Below, in pieces: positions 31,882-40,839 of a DNA stretch of 64,000 bases. The position numbers and the translations under genes are program-made. Positions within the stretch are counted from its first letter, which is position 1, and each line of letters opens with the position of its first letter. Origin of the DNA: Faeciplasma sp045660445 (GTDB taxonomy: Bacteria; Bacillota; Clostridia; Oscillospirales; Ruminococcaceae); the NCBI GenBank assembly GCA_045660445.1, contig JAZRDR010000013.1:7914-71913 (forward strand), read 5' to 3'. The notes under the pieces were generated by a model. The model saw only the letters and a program-made list of their open reading frames with translations. It did not search any database and had not been told where the DNA came from.

Positions 31882-31960
31882 AAGCCGCCGAGCATGGATT
31901 TTTCCTCACTCGGCGGCTTAAAAAACGAGCGCTTTGGCTTTTTTGGGCCAAGGCGCTCGT
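31882..31960 (-). terminator. Two tandem terminator hairpins
   Basis: On the minus strand the first stem (ACGAGCGC.. with one G-U, 14 bp, 31925-31960) runs into TTTTTT. The second (AAGCCGCCGAG with CTCGGCGGCTT, 31882-31919) runs into TTTATTT. They end the small gene at 31,973 and could also stop transcription from cbp. Confidence 0.8.
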
Positions 31961-31972
31961 TGTGTTTTTATA

Positions 31973-32245
31973 TCAGTTTGCTTTCTTCAACCAGTCATAA
32001 GCAAGGTCTAATGCCTCGTAAAGACTGGGCTTCTCAGCGGTTTTTGTGATGCGCTGCATTACAGGCACCGATTCATCGGTGAGCATTCTGTAAAGACGCA
32101 CCTTTGTGGAAACGTCAACGTTGCCAACCTTTTTCTTGCCGGCAATTTGAAGCATTACAACCTCGTTGTCGCCCATGCTTCCGTAATAAAGCTCGTTGCC
32201 CTTTCTTATAAGGGGAAAGCCTTTAAATCTGAAATAATTAGCCAT
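31973..32245 (-). CDS. Hypothetical protein, 90 residues
   Basis: I do not recognise this protein. It is short, soluble and basic (GNELYYGSMGDNEVVMLQIA and GKKKVGNVDVSTKVRLYRM suggest an all-beta first half), and ends in an amphipathic helix EALDLAYDWLKKAN. There is no cysteine, signal peptide or membrane segment. AGGAGAGAAGTT precedes the ATG, and two hairpin terminators follow, so it is a genuine single-gene unit. Codon use matches its neighbours. It could be one of the small conserved Clostridia proteins of unknown function. Confidence 0.65.
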   Translation of the reverse strand: MANYFRFKGFPLIRKGNELYYGSMGDNEVVMLQIAGKKKVGNVDVSTKVRLYRMLTDESVPVMQRITKTAEKPSLYEALDLAYDWLKKAN

Positions 32246-32306
32246 AACTTCTCTCCTTTTCTTTACGGGAGTCTGTTTTGTGTGATATCGGCTCTTGGCA
32301 GTATTT

Positions 32307-32331
32307 TTTTAATTGGCAAAGCCAATTAAAA
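32307..32331 (-). terminator. Hairpin after the Gld-type ABC operon
   Basis: TTTTAATTGGC pairs with GCCAATTAAAA (11 bp) around three bases, beginning 2 bases past the stop codon of the last gene. No clear U-run follows on the minus strand, so termination is probable but not certain. Confidence 0.55.
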
Positions 32332-32333
32332 TA

Positions 32334-33812
32334 TTACCAAACCTCTTGCAAATCGTCACCGCTGCCGCCGTTTTCGAATATCTGAATGTTATCAAGCAAA
32401 ACATCCAAATAGCTCTTGGGCTGTCTGAACGAGGTGTATCCGTTAAGCTTGATTATAACGCGGTTTGTGGTGTCGTCATAGAATTCCAAAACGTCGCCAT
32501 CGCCGTCTGCACGTCTGAAATCAATTCTTGCAATAAGCTTTGCATCCTCTGCGGGCTCTTCCAAGCAAAGCTCGTCGATAGGACACTTAAGCATGAACTG
32601 ATACAATATCTTAAATGTCTCAGCATCGAACGGGTTGCCGTTAAGAGTTCCCGAAAGAGTTGCTTCGTCAACGCTGGCATCGACATCAAAGTAATACTTG
32701 TGCTCGGTCTCGGCGTCTGTGATGCTTACATCAACATAATCAAGAGCATAGATATAGTTCGAGGTCATCATTGTCGACAAAACGTCAACAGGCATGAAGG
32801 ATGCCCAGGGAAGATTTGCAGCAGAGAACAAATAGATGGTATCCTTACCCTCGAAATAACCATAATAATAAGCGGGAGTGGTGGTGTTGTTGCCGTTTTC
32901 ATCAAGCTCATATGCAGCAACGTTGCCGATGTGAAGAACATAGCTCTGAAGCTCTGCGCTCAAATTAACGGTGCAGAACGGATCATCAAGTCCATATTCC
33001 GCCATGTCCTCTTCTGTCGGGAATGCAACCTCTGCCTGAACGGCATTAAGTCCCCACAAGCCATAGATAATGTCGTTCGAGTTTGTAATGTCAAGATATG
33101 CATAAACGGGCGAGATCATAACCTGCGATGAAGCCATAGAGATATCGTCGGTTGCATAGTTCTTGGTGTCATCCTCGAAGACGATGTCATAATCAAGGTC
33201 TTTTCTGGTGATGGTCATAAGGTCGATCGTGGGAGCTACGTTGTTAATGGTAAGCTCGGGAAGGATGGAGATGCTTATATACTCCTCTTTAGCATAGCCA
33301 AAGTATCTCGAGGAGTTGGCCAAAACGGTGTAAACATCCTTCGAATCGCCCATTCTGACATATAAATGGTCACCGTCGGGGGTTTCAACACCGAAATAAA
33401 CTGTGTATTCGGTGCCATCCTTAAGGGTAACGTCAACCTTTGAAGCAAAGTCATTCTCGGCAAGGCCGTATTTTGCAAGATCGCTTGCGTTTTCTTCAAC
33501 AAGCTGCTGACCGGTCACGGTCGAGATACAGTTGCCTGCGGCGCCCATAATGGTGGTCGAAAGGCTAAGACCATCAAGCTCGTCTACGTTCCAGCTTTTT
33601 GCGGTCTGTCTAATGGTATATTCTCCCGACTCGTTCGATATTTTAAACGAATCGATTCTGTCTCGGTCGTATGCAACAAGAGAGATGGTGTTGTCAACAA
33701 TGACCTCATCCTCCTGCTCCTTGGGAGCAGTAAGGACAAGAACAAGCAAAACCAAGACCATGCAGACAACGAAAATTCCGATTACAAGAAGATTTTTTGT
33801 TGATTTGCTCAT
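32334..33812 (-). CDS. DUF4340 domain membrane-anchored protein
   Basis: A 492-residue protein with one N-terminal membrane anchor (NLLVIGIFVVCMVLVLLVLVL, about 7-27) and a large external region. DUF4340 features are the DRIDSFKISNESGEYTIRQT segment, KYGLAENDFASKVDVTLKDG and YVRMGDSKDVYTV. The external part is acidic. In Clostridia such proteins are encoded last in operons with GldG-like and ABC-2 proteins, as here. The role is unknown; it may act with the GldG-like subunit outside the membrane. Its ATG overlaps the upstream stop by TAATG. Confidence 0.82.
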   Translation of the reverse strand: MSKSTKNLLVIGIFVVCMVLVLLVLVLTAPKEQEDEVIVDNTISLVAYDRDRIDSFKISNESGEYTIRQTAKSWNVDELDGLSLSTTIMGAAGNCISTVTGQQLVEENASDLAKYGLAENDFASKVDVTLKDGTEYTVYFGVETPDGDHLYVRMGDSKDVYTVLANSSRYFGYAKEEYISISILPELTINNVAPTIDLMTITRKDLDYDIVFEDDTKNYATDDISMASSQVMISPVYAYLDITNSNDIIYGLWGLNAVQAEVAFPTEEDMAEYGLDDPFCTVNLSAELQSYVLHIGNVAAYELDENGNNTTTPAYYYGYFEGKDTIYLFSAANLPWASFMPVDVLSTMMTSNYIYALDYVDVSITDAETEHKYYFDVDASVDEATLSGTLNGNPFDAETFKILYQFMLKCPIDELCLEEPAEDAKLIARIDFRRADGDGDVLEFYDDTTNRVIIKLNGYTSFRQPKSYLDVLLDNIQIFENGGSGDDLQEVW

Positions 33813-35386
33813 TATCTGTGTCTCCTTCTAACCCAAATGACGACGCCAACAGCGAATATTGCAACAGGGATAATTCCGGCAAATATAAGTGTTAAGGTGT
33901 TGATGGTTTGCTGAGTGATATCAAAGCTATTCGAAGTTATAACCTTCGAGATGATGGTGATACCTTCGGTCTTTCCGGTGATCTCGTTGATCGTGCTCAA
34001 AAGGAAGTCGCCGTTATTATACTGTGCGGCAGCCATAAGTGTCGGGTCAACGATAAGGTCAGAGCCGAGAGCAATGATATAGTTATAGGTTGAAATATGA
34101 GTGTCCTGATGAAGAGCCTTGAAGGATGCGAATGCAACAGAAGTGTAAGCATTCTTTTCTGCAACATCCTCTGCCTTCCAGGAATCATCGATCACGAACA
34201 TATCCTTTAAAACTGCGCCTGCAGAGGATGCAACCAAAGTCTCGCAGGAGTTATAACCGTCACCGGTTTCAAATCTTGTCGAGATCGCACGCGAGTTAGG
34301 AACATATACGGGAAGATATTGGTTTGCAACGTCATCCATATAGTTTTCGGTGGCAATAGTCTGCAAGGTATAGTTTTGATAGCCCGAATATCTTGAAGTA
34401 TCGGTCTCATAAATAACCTTATATTCAACGGTGATGCCGTATTTATAAAGCAAAGAGTCAAGATTCGGGGTTTTGGGCTGCTCGGGAGAACCGATATAGA
34501 TCATGTGCTTTTCAAGCTGGCCGCCGTTTGTAAGCCAGGTTGTGATCTTTTCAGTCTCGGCAGTGGTATAGTCGATCTTGGGAGCAGGAATGATGATAAG
34601 GTCTATATCATCAGTAAGCTCCTCTTTTTGAATGTTAAGGCTTGTGATAACATAACCGTTCTTGTCCAAAAGATCGGTAAGTCCCGAAACGTCAGATTCG
34701 TTGCCGCCGGTGATGCTTAAAACTGCAACGGTAACGGGGTTAGCGTCGGTTACAGCCATAAGAGCGGATGTAAGAGCCTGCTCTGCATTTGAAGAAGTAA
34801 CTGCCTGATTCTCAATAAAAATGGAGTGAGTGTATGCGCTGCCATAGTATTCTTCATACTGCACCAAGGTCGTTGCATAATCCTCAGCAACGTTAATGAT
34901 GTCTGTAAGAGAAACAACCTTAACTCTCTGATGGTCAGATCCTGCAAGCTCAACTATAATGTCGCCCTGCTCAAGATCGTGATCGTAATTCGCAACAAAG
35001 TCGGGGTTTGAAAGAAGATCCTTAAAGCTTACCGAAATGTTGGGGTTGTGCTGTTCATATTTCTTCAAAATTTCTGCTGTCTGAACAGTATAGTCACTTA
35101 TTGCGCGATATTCATCGTCGGTCGCCATAACGGTGATCTCAACGGGAACGTCGATAGTGGAGATGTAATCAATAGTCTCCTGCGAAACAGAATAGATCTG
35201 CTCGCTTGTAAGGTCAAGAGTGATGGGGAAACGGTCGAACATCATGGTTGCAACAACGTTTAAAAGAACAACTGCTGCAATAAAGAGTGCTGTTAAAGCG
35301 GTTGCAAACGAGCCATATTTTAAAGCGCGCTTGTTAACCTTACCGTCCTTACCAAAAAGCTTTAAAGCCAAAGATTTAATATTCAT
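33812..35386 (-). CDS. GldG-like ABC transporter auxiliary protein
   Basis: A 524-residue protein with a membrane segment near the N terminus (ATALTALFIAAVVLLNVVATM, about 29-49) and another at the C terminus (LTLIFAGIIPVAIFAVGVVIWV, about 496-517). Between them is the extracellular ABC_transp_aux/GldG domain: RFPITLDLTSEQIYSVSQET, VPVEITVMATDDEYRAI, and a GATase-like NPVTVAVLSITGGNESDV. In gliding Bacteroidetes GldA-GldF-GldG form an ABC complex; in Clostridia the same trio occurs without gliding, and the transported substrate is unknown. The 3' end overlaps the next gene's ATG. Confidence 0.85.
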   Translation of the reverse strand: MNIKSLALKLFGKDGKVNKRALKYGSFATALTALFIAAVVLLNVVATMMFDRFPITLDLTSEQIYSVSQETIDYISTIDVPVEITVMATDDEYRAISDYTVQTAEILKKYEQHNPNISVSFKDLLSNPDFVANYDHDLEQGDIIVELAGSDHQRVKVVSLTDIINVAEDYATTLVQYEEYYGSAYTHSIFIENQAVTSSNAEQALTSALMAVTDANPVTVAVLSITGGNESDVSGLTDLLDKNGYVITSLNIQKEELTDDIDLIIIPAPKIDYTTAETEKITTWLTNGGQLEKHMIYIGSPEQPKTPNLDSLLYKYGITVEYKVIYETDTSRYSGYQNYTLQTIATENYMDDVANQYLPVYVPNSRAISTRFETGDGYNSCETLVASSAGAVLKDMFVIDDSWKAEDVAEKNAYTSVAFASFKALHQDTHISTYNYIIALGSDLIVDPTLMAAAQYNNGDFLLSTINEITGKTEGITIISKVITSNSFDITQQTINTLTLIFAGIIPVAIFAVGVVIWVRRRHR

Positions 35387-35412
35387 GTTAACAATCCTTT
35401 CTGCTTAAAAGC

Positions 35413-36117
35413 TTAAGACCATCTTCTGCGCTCGAGCACTCTTATCGTTAAGAACAAGAAGATAACCGTTGCGCTGATGAAGAACAACACGTTCGAGAAG
35501 TCGAATATGCCATAGGTGAATGTGTAATATCTATCCGAGAAGGAAAGCTCGGTAAAGATCTTTGCGATCCACTCGATGGGGATGATTGCCGCGATCGAGG
35601 AGATGAGGTAAAGAGCGAGCATGCAAGCAAATCCGCCGACAGCCGCAATTACCTGGTTTTCTGTAAGAGAGGAGATAAGCACGCCAACAGCGATATATGC
35701 CATACCAACGAGCAAAAGTCCAACAACGTTGCCCAAAATCTCTAACCAGGAAACAGCTCCGAAGAACGAGGTTACAACTGCATATACAAGTGTCATGCAA
35801 ACACCGATAGAATAGATCAAAAGAGCAGCCAAGAACTTGCCAACAACCAAAGACGTAAGGCTTATGGGTGCTGTAAGCAAGCACTGATCGGTTTTCTGAC
35901 GCTTATCTTCAGATAAGGTTCTCATCGTTAAAACAGGAATGAGAACGAGCAAAACCAAGAACAGCATTCCATACATCGAAGTCATGTCGGTCGAACCGTA
36001 TTGAAGTGATGTAATACTGTATAAAACACCGGATGCTGCAAAGAAAGCGGTTAAGAAGATGTATCCGATGAGGGAGTTAAAATACGAGCTTACCTCGCGC
36101 TGAAAAATTGCTCTCAT
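35413..36117 (-). CDS. ABC-2 type permease (GldF-like)
   Basis: A 234-residue integral membrane protein with about six hydrophobic segments (LIGYIFLTAFFAASGVLY, LFLVLLVLIPVLTM, FLAALLIYSIGVCMTLVYAV, ILGNVVGLLLVGMAYIAVGV, VIAAVGGFACMLALYLI and a last one near VLFFISATVIFLFL). The TMRTLSEDKRQKTDQCLLTAP loop after the second segment is the coupling region shared by GldF and CcmB-like permeases. It starts within the stop codon of the ATPase gene (TAATG) and precedes the GldG-like gene by 26 bases. It forms the membrane channel of the transporter. Confidence 0.88.
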   Translation of the reverse strand: MRAIFQREVSSYFNSLIGYIFLTAFFAASGVLYSITSLQYGSTDMTSMYGMLFLVLLVLIPVLTMRTLSEDKRQKTDQCLLTAPISLTSLVVGKFLAALLIYSIGVCMTLVYAVVTSFFGAVSWLEILGNVVGLLLVGMAYIAVGVLISSLTENQVIAAVGGFACMLALYLISSIAAIIPIEWIAKIFTELSFSDRYYTFTYGIFDFSNVLFFISATVIFLFLTIRVLERRRWS

Positions 36118-37112
36118 TACTTATCACCCTCGCTTTCTTCATCAAGGCTTTCTGCCTTTGTATTAAGGAACTCGGAAACGTTTTCGCCGATTGTAAGCTT
36201 TAAGAAGATGTCTTCCAAAGAAAGCTCGCTCGATCTAAGTCCCATTAAGTACCAGTTACGCGATGCCAAACGCTTAAACAGGTCGCGTCTTATGTCTGTA
36301 CCCTCAATAGCTTCGATGTTATATTCCCAAACACCCTTTTCGCGCTGCATATCTGCCAAAACCGTTACAACGCCGGGAATAGTCTGAATTATCTTCATAA
36401 CTTCTTCACGGGGGCCGTCGATACGTGCGATAAGCTTATGGTCAGCAGTAAGGGTTTTGGAAAGGTTGTCAGCAGTGTCGTCGGCAACGATCTTGCCCTG
36501 ATTGATAACAACGATCCTGTCGCAAACCGCCTGAACCTCTGACAAAATGTGCGAGGACAAAATAACGGTGTGGTTTTTGCCAAGCTTTTTGATAAGTGTT
36601 CTTATTTCGATGATCTGCTTCGGGTCAAGACCAACGGTGGGTTCGTCCAAGATAAGTACGTTCGGGTTGCCAACAAGTGCCTGAGCCAAGCCCACACGCT
36701 GACGGTAACCTTTTGACAAGTTCTTGATGATTCTGTTATATACGTCTGTTATCTTAACAAGCTCGCAGATTTCCTTTAAATGAGTGTTTCTGGGAAGCTT
36801 GCAACCCTTAAGGTCATAAATAAAGTATAAATATTCCTTAACGGTCATGTCCATATATAAAGGAGGGAATTCGGGCAAATAGCCAATCTGCTTCTTCGCA
36901 CCGATAGGATCCTCTAATATATCAATGCCATTTATCTTTGCTTCGCCGCTTGTCGAGGAAAGATAGCCGGTGAGGATGTTCATCGTGGTGGACTTACCGG
37001 CACCGTTGGGTCCCAAGAAGCCCAATATCTCGCCATCGTTAGCTTTAAAGCTGATGTTGTTAACGGCAAGCTTGTCGCCGTAATTTTTAACAAGGTTTTT
37101 TACCTCTATCAA
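36117..37112 (-). CDS. ABC transporter ATP-binding protein (GldA-like)
   Basis: The ATPase of the ABC-2 exporter. Walker A is LGPNGAGKSTTMN (about 34-46), the Q-loop QIGYLPEFPPLYM, the signature NLSKGYRQRVGLAQAL, Walker B VLILDEPTVGLDP, and the switch His in ILSSHILSEV. After the nucleotide-binding domain (about 1-215) a C-terminal extension of about 115 residues ends in an acidic tail. The start is taken as TTG (MIEVKNLVKNYG): AAAGGGTG lies 6 bases upstream and homologues start this way. An in-frame GTG nine bases earlier overlaps that site. It leads the four-gene operon. Confidence 0.9.
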   Translation of the reverse strand: MIEVKNLVKNYGDKLAVNNISFKANDGEILGFLGPNGAGKSTTMNILTGYLSSTSGEAKINGIDILEDPIGAKKQIGYLPEFPPLYMDMTVKEYLYFIYDLKGCKLPRNTHLKEICELVKITDVYNRIIKNLSKGYRQRVGLAQALVGNPNVLILDEPTVGLDPKQIIEIRTLIKKLGKNHTVILSSHILSEVQAVCDRIVVINQGKIVADDTADNLSKTLTADHKLIARIDGPREEVMKIIQTIPGVVTVLADMQREKGVWEYNIEAIEGTDIRRDLFKRLASRNWYLMGLRSSELSLEDIFLKLTIGENVSEFLNTKAESLDEESEGDK

Positions 37113-37138
37113 TTTTTTCACCCTTTCATAAGGTTTAG

Positions 37139-37182
37139 CTTACACGCAAGTATACATTATTGATGTGAAACCTGCGTGTAAG
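37139..37182. promoter_or_regulatory. Inverted repeat before the Gld-type ABC operon
   Basis: CTTACACGCA and TGCGTGTAAG are perfect 10-bp inverted arms 24 bases apart. They lie 27 bases upstream of the ABC ATPase start and directly after gltX. A TATACT-like -10 on the minus strand lies between the arms, so this could be an operator or a large hairpin ending gltX; I cannot tell which. Confidence 0.5.
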
Positions 37183-37193
37183 ACAAGTTAACT

Positions 37194-38651
37194 TTAGCGA
37201 TTATTAAGCATTTCAAGCGAGCGCTTCATTCTTGCAATAGTGTCAGCCTTGCCGATGATCTCTGCAATTTCGAATGCACCGCCGGGAGTGAACTGCTTGC
37301 CGCTGATCGCAACACGAACAGGCCACAAGATAAAGCCGTTCTTAACTTCCATAGAAGCAATAAGCTCGAAGAGCTTGTCGTGAATGGTTTCAAAGTTCCA
37401 AGATTCTTCGTCAATAGCCTCTAAAACAGGAAGCGAAGCTTCAAGTGCAACCAAAGCGGTGTCAGCATTGGTCTTCATCTTCTTGTTTTCATAAAGAGCC
37501 AAATCGTAATCGGGCATTTCGTCGATAAAATCAACCTGCTCGGGAATGTCAGCAAAAACTTCAGTTCTGTTCTGAAGGAGTGCCGAGATCTTTGCAAGAT
37601 CAACGTCGGTTCTCTTAACTGTTTCTTCGATATAAGGACGTGCATATTCAAAGAACTTTTCAGGGGTGAGCTTTCTGATATATTCGCCGTTGATAGCCTT
37701 AAGCTTTAAGGGATCGAAGATTGCGGGAGACTTTGAAAGTCCGTTAATGTCGAACTCTTCAATAAGCTCTTCCAAAGTGAAGATCTCTCTTTCACCCTTG
37801 GGGGCCCAGCCCAAAAGTGCGATATAGTTAATAACTGCTTCAGAAAGGTATCCCTTTGCCATCAAGTCTTCAAAGCTTGCGTCGCCATTTCTCTTGGAAA
37901 GCTTGTTGTGCTTGTCCTTCATAATGTGCTCAACGTGGATATAGGTGGGAACCTCCCAACCAAATGCCTGATACAAAAGATTGTATTTAGGAGCAGATGC
38001 CAAATATTCATTACCTCTTACAACGTGGGTGATGCCCATAAGATGGTCGTCAACAACGTTAGCAAAGTTATAGGTGGGCATGCCGTCAGTCTTAAGCAAG
38101 ATCTGGTCGTCCAAGGTCGAGTTGTCAACGGTGATGTCGCCGTAAAGCTCGTCGTGGAAGGTGGTGGTGCCGCTTTCGGGGATCTTCTGACGGATTACGT
38201 AAGGAATACCTGCCTTAAGCTTTTCATCGATCTCTTCTTTAGAGAGGTTGCGGCAATGTCTGTCATACATGGGGTTAACGCCGCTTGCTTCCTGAACAGC
38301 CTTAAGCTCGGTAAGTCTGTCCTTGTCGCAGAAGCAGTAATAAGCTTCGCCCTTTGCAACAAGCTCTTCAGCATACTGCTTGAAAAGTCCCATTCTTTCA
38401 GACTGAATGTAAGGTCCAACAGGGCCGCCAACGTCGGGTCCTTCGTCCCAGTTAAGGCCAACTGTTCTAAGTGTGCGATAGATGATATCAACAGCACCCT
38501 CAACGTATCTTTCCTGGTCGGTATCTTCAATTCTTAAAATGAATTTACCGTTGCCCTTTTTAGCGATCAAATAGGTATAAAGTGCGGTTCTTAAGTTACC
38601 GATGTGCATATATCCCGTGGGTGAGGGTGCAAATCTGGTTCTGATCTCCAT
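37194..38651 (-). CDS. gltX: Glutamyl-tRNA synthetase
   Basis: A class I synthetase of 485 residues that charges tRNA-Glu. The HIGH-type motif is FAPSPTGYMHIGNLRTAL (about 7-24) and the KMSKS-type motif is KHNKLSKRNGDASF (about 251-264). The middle contains CFCDKDRLTEL, close to the zinc-site region but with only two cysteines near each other, and the helical anticodon-binding domain fills about 330-485. It overlaps the ribF stop by one base. Whether it is discriminating or also charges tRNA-Gln cannot be decided; no gatCAB is in the window. Confidence 0.96.
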   Translation of the reverse strand: MEIRTRFAPSPTGYMHIGNLRTALYTYLIAKKGNGKFILRIEDTDQERYVEGAVDIIYRTLRTVGLNWDEGPDVGGPVGPYIQSERMGLFKQYAEELVAKGEAYYCFCDKDRLTELKAVQEASGVNPMYDRHCRNLSKEEIDEKLKAGIPYVIRQKIPESGTTTFHDELYGDITVDNSTLDDQILLKTDGMPTYNFANVVDDHLMGITHVVRGNEYLASAPKYNLLYQAFGWEVPTYIHVEHIMKDKHNKLSKRNGDASFEDLMAKGYLSEAVINYIALLGWAPKGEREIFTLEELIEEFDINGLSKSPAIFDPLKLKAINGEYIRKLTPEKFFEYARPYIEETVKRTDVDLAKISALLQNRTEVFADIPEQVDFIDEMPDYDLALYENKKMKTNADTALVALEASLPVLEAIDEESWNFETIHDKLFELIASMEVKNGFILWPVRVAISGKQFTPGGAFEIAEIIGKADTIARMKRSLEMLNNR

Positions 38652-39514
38652 TATAAATCACTTTCCTTTCGTCTTTTTATATCATTTAAAATTGTTTGTT
38701 TAAGCTGACCGAGCGTATCGAATTTTTGCTCACTCCGATAATATTCCAAAAATTCCACACGCACGGACTTGCCGTATACGTCGGCATCAAAATCGAAAAC
38801 ATGAGTCTCGATTATTATGTCGTTTGTGCCCGATACCGTTGGTTTTGTGCCGATATCTGTCACACTTTTGTATAATTTGCCGTCAATTATACATCTTGTA
38901 GAATAAACTCCGCTTTTGGGAAGGACTTTAATACCGTCGGGAATCATATTAAGCGTTTTAATGCCAAGCTGTGTGCCGATGTGATTGCCATGAACGACCT
39001 TGCCTGAAAGGCTGTAAGGTCTGCCCAAAAGCTTGCCGGCGTTATGAATCTCGCCGCTTTCGATAAGCCCTCTTATGCGTGTTGTGCTGACAGGCTCGCT
39101 GCCGATAACAAGAGTTTTAACCTCGCAAAAGCCGATGCCTTTATTGGCGCACATCTTTTGCATATCCAAAGACCCTGCACTTGCGCCCTTGCCGAACCTG
39201 AAATCCTCTCCGCAAACGATAACGTCTGCCTTAAGGTTTTCAATCAAAATCTCTTCAAAGAACTCCTCGGCGGTCATGTTTTTAACGTCGGCAAAATCCA
39301 CCGAGATGACTTCGTCAGCTCCGCCTGCAAGCAAAAGCTCGCGTTTTTCAGCCTCGGTCGACAACAGCTTGCGCTGTCCTTTTGTTGTAACGCTCTCGGA
39401 ATTAAAGGTATAAACGCATTTTGTTTGCGCACCCGTATCGCAAAGAGCCTTAAGTGTTGCCAAATGTCCCAAATGAACACCGTCAAACACTCCCAAAAGC
39501 ACTGCTTTAGCCAT
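38651..39514 (-). CDS. ribF: Bifunctional riboflavin kinase / FAD synthetase
   Basis: A two-domain enzyme of 287 residues that makes FMN and FAD. The N-terminal nucleotidyltransferase has LLGVFDGVHLGHLATLKAL (about 5-23), EFFEEILIENLKADVIVCGEDFRFG, and VSTTRIRGLIESGEI. The C-terminal flavokinase has GRPYSLSGKVVHGNHIGTQLG and KSGVYSTRCIIDG, with the conserved Glu in IIETHVFDFDADVYG. The ATG of MAKAVLLG is chosen; a GTG two codons upstream lies closer to GGAGAAAGG and is also possible. It stands between truB and gltX in the translation operon. Confidence 0.93.
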   Translation of the reverse strand: MAKAVLLGVFDGVHLGHLATLKALCDTGAQTKCVYTFNSESVTTKGQRKLLSTEAEKRELLLAGGADEVISVDFADVKNMTAEEFFEEILIENLKADVIVCGEDFRFGKGASAGSLDMQKMCANKGIGFCEVKTLVIGSEPVSTTRIRGLIESGEIHNAGKLLGRPYSLSGKVVHGNHIGTQLGIKTLNMIPDGIKVLPKSGVYSTRCIIDGKLYKSVTDIGTKPTVSGTNDIIIETHVFDFDADVYGKSVRVEFLEYYRSEQKFDTLGQLKQTILNDIKRRKESDL

Positions 39515-39545
39515 TGTCACCCAGCCTTTCTCCAATATAAAAGCC

Positions 39546-40433
39546 TCACCAGAAGTTTTTATATACTCTGATTATATCCTCGCCCTCTTTTATCTCGCAA
39601 AGTCCCAAAAAATCCGTGCCGTAAATTCGGTAGATTCCCATTCCCTTTGCGTCCGAAACCTTGTTTGCGTCAAGCTTGATGCCGTTTTGATACATCTTTG
39701 CTTGCTTTTCGCTAAGTCTTATTTCGGGATATTCTTTAAAACATTCATCGATAGGCTTAACGATGTCATCAAGCCTGCCGTTATCGGCAACAGCCTGAAT
39801 CTCATCAAGAGTTAAGCAGTTCTCAAGCTTAAACCCCTGCGAGGATGTTCTTTCAAGAGCACTCATTGTGCCAAGGGTTTCAAGCTTAAGTCCCAAATCG
39901 TGAATTATCGTTCTTATATACGTCCCCTTCGAGCAGCTTATAAACAGGTTGCCCGATTGAGATTCTTCGTCGAACTCCTCGAGTCTAATATCATATACCT
40001 CGATCTCGCGGGGAGTTCTTTCAACCTCGATTCCCTGACGGGCGAGGTCATAAAGTCGCTTGCCGTTAACCTGAACTGCCGAATACATCGGCGGAAGCTG
40101 CATTATCTTTCCCTTAAAGCCTTCCAAAGCCGAAAGAATTTCTTCTTTGCTTGCTCTTTTGTCGCTTTTTTGGGTGATAGCTCCCGTGGTGTCCTGAGTG
40201 TCTGTCGAGCATCCCAAAACGAACCCTGCACGATATGACTTTTCGTTTTCAGGCAGAATGTCGCAGGCCTTGGTTGCTTTACCCACAAACACCGGCAAAA
40301 CGCCCGTCGCCATCGGGTCAAGCGTTCCCGAATGACCCAATCTGCGCTCCTTCAAGATCCCTCTCATCTTCGCAATAACGTCAAACGAGGTGAACCCTGA
40401 GGGCTTGTTAACAAGTATTACACCCGACTTCAT
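39546..40433 (-). CDS. truB: tRNA pseudouridine(55) synthase TruB
   Basis: Makes the universal pseudouridine 55 in the tRNA T-loop. The 295 residues begin with VNKPSGFTSFDVIAKMRGIL, followed by the catalytic RRLGHSGTLDPMATGVLPVF (Asp near residue 39) and ITQKSDKRASKEEILSALEG. The RNA-contact loop YSAVQVNGKRLYDLARQG and CSKGTYIRTIIHDLG are also present. A small C-terminal PUA-like domain follows. It overlaps rbfA by the ATGA coupling and precedes ribF by about 30 bases, the standard Firmicutes order. Confidence 0.96.
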   Translation of the reverse strand: MKSGVILVNKPSGFTSFDVIAKMRGILKERRLGHSGTLDPMATGVLPVFVGKATKACDILPENEKSYRAGFVLGCSTDTQDTTGAITQKSDKRASKEEILSALEGFKGKIMQLPPMYSAVQVNGKRLYDLARQGIEVERTPREIEVYDIRLEEFDEESQSGNLFISCSKGTYIRTIIHDLGLKLETLGTMSALERTSSQGFKLENCLTLDEIQAVADNGRLDDIVKPIDECFKEYPEIRLSEKQAKMYQNGIKLDANKVSDAKGMGIYRIYGTDFLGLCEIKEGEDIIRVYKNFW

Positions 40434-40807
40434 TCTTCGTCGCCTTCGGTTTCTTCATCGGGCTTAATGTCAAGCTCTTTTAAAACCTTAAAGATGCGCT
40501 GTGAATATTCGGTCGAGTCATCTGCGATAAATCTAAGCTCGGGGCACTTTTTAATGTGCAAAACGTTTGATATCTCTCGTCTGAAGATTCCTGTTGCACT
40601 TTCAAAGCCTTTAACAGCCTCGCGTGCTTTTTCATAACCCTCGATACTTGAGATGTAAACTCTGCAGACCGATCTGTCTCCCGAAACGTCGCATTTCATA
40701 ACGGTGAGCATGCTTGAATTAATTCTCGGGTCCTTTAAGTCGCGCATTTTCGTGCTGATAATGCGCTGAATATCCGACGCCATGCGTCCGACCTTAAAAT
40801 CAGCCAT
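40430..40807 (-). CDS. rbfA: 30S ribosome-binding factor RbfA
   Basis: A KH-fold protein of 125 residues that matures the 5' end of 16S rRNA and binds free 30S subunits. MADFKVGRMASDIQRIISTK and LKDPRINSSMLTVMKCDVSGD, followed by ICRVYISSIE-like SVCRVYISSIEGYEK, are typical. The C terminus is acidic and variable. AAAGGATT precedes the ATG; the 3' end overlaps truB by 4 bases. It follows infB by 32 bases in the same operon. Confidence 0.95.
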   Translation of the reverse strand: MADFKVGRMASDIQRIISTKMRDLKDPRINSSMLTVMKCDVSGDRSVCRVYISSIEGYEKAREAVKGFESATGIFRREISNVLHIKKCPELRFIADDSTEYSQRIFKVLKELDIKPDEETEGDEE

Positions 40808-40839
40808 ATAATAATCCTTTCAATAAATCGGTTATTGTT

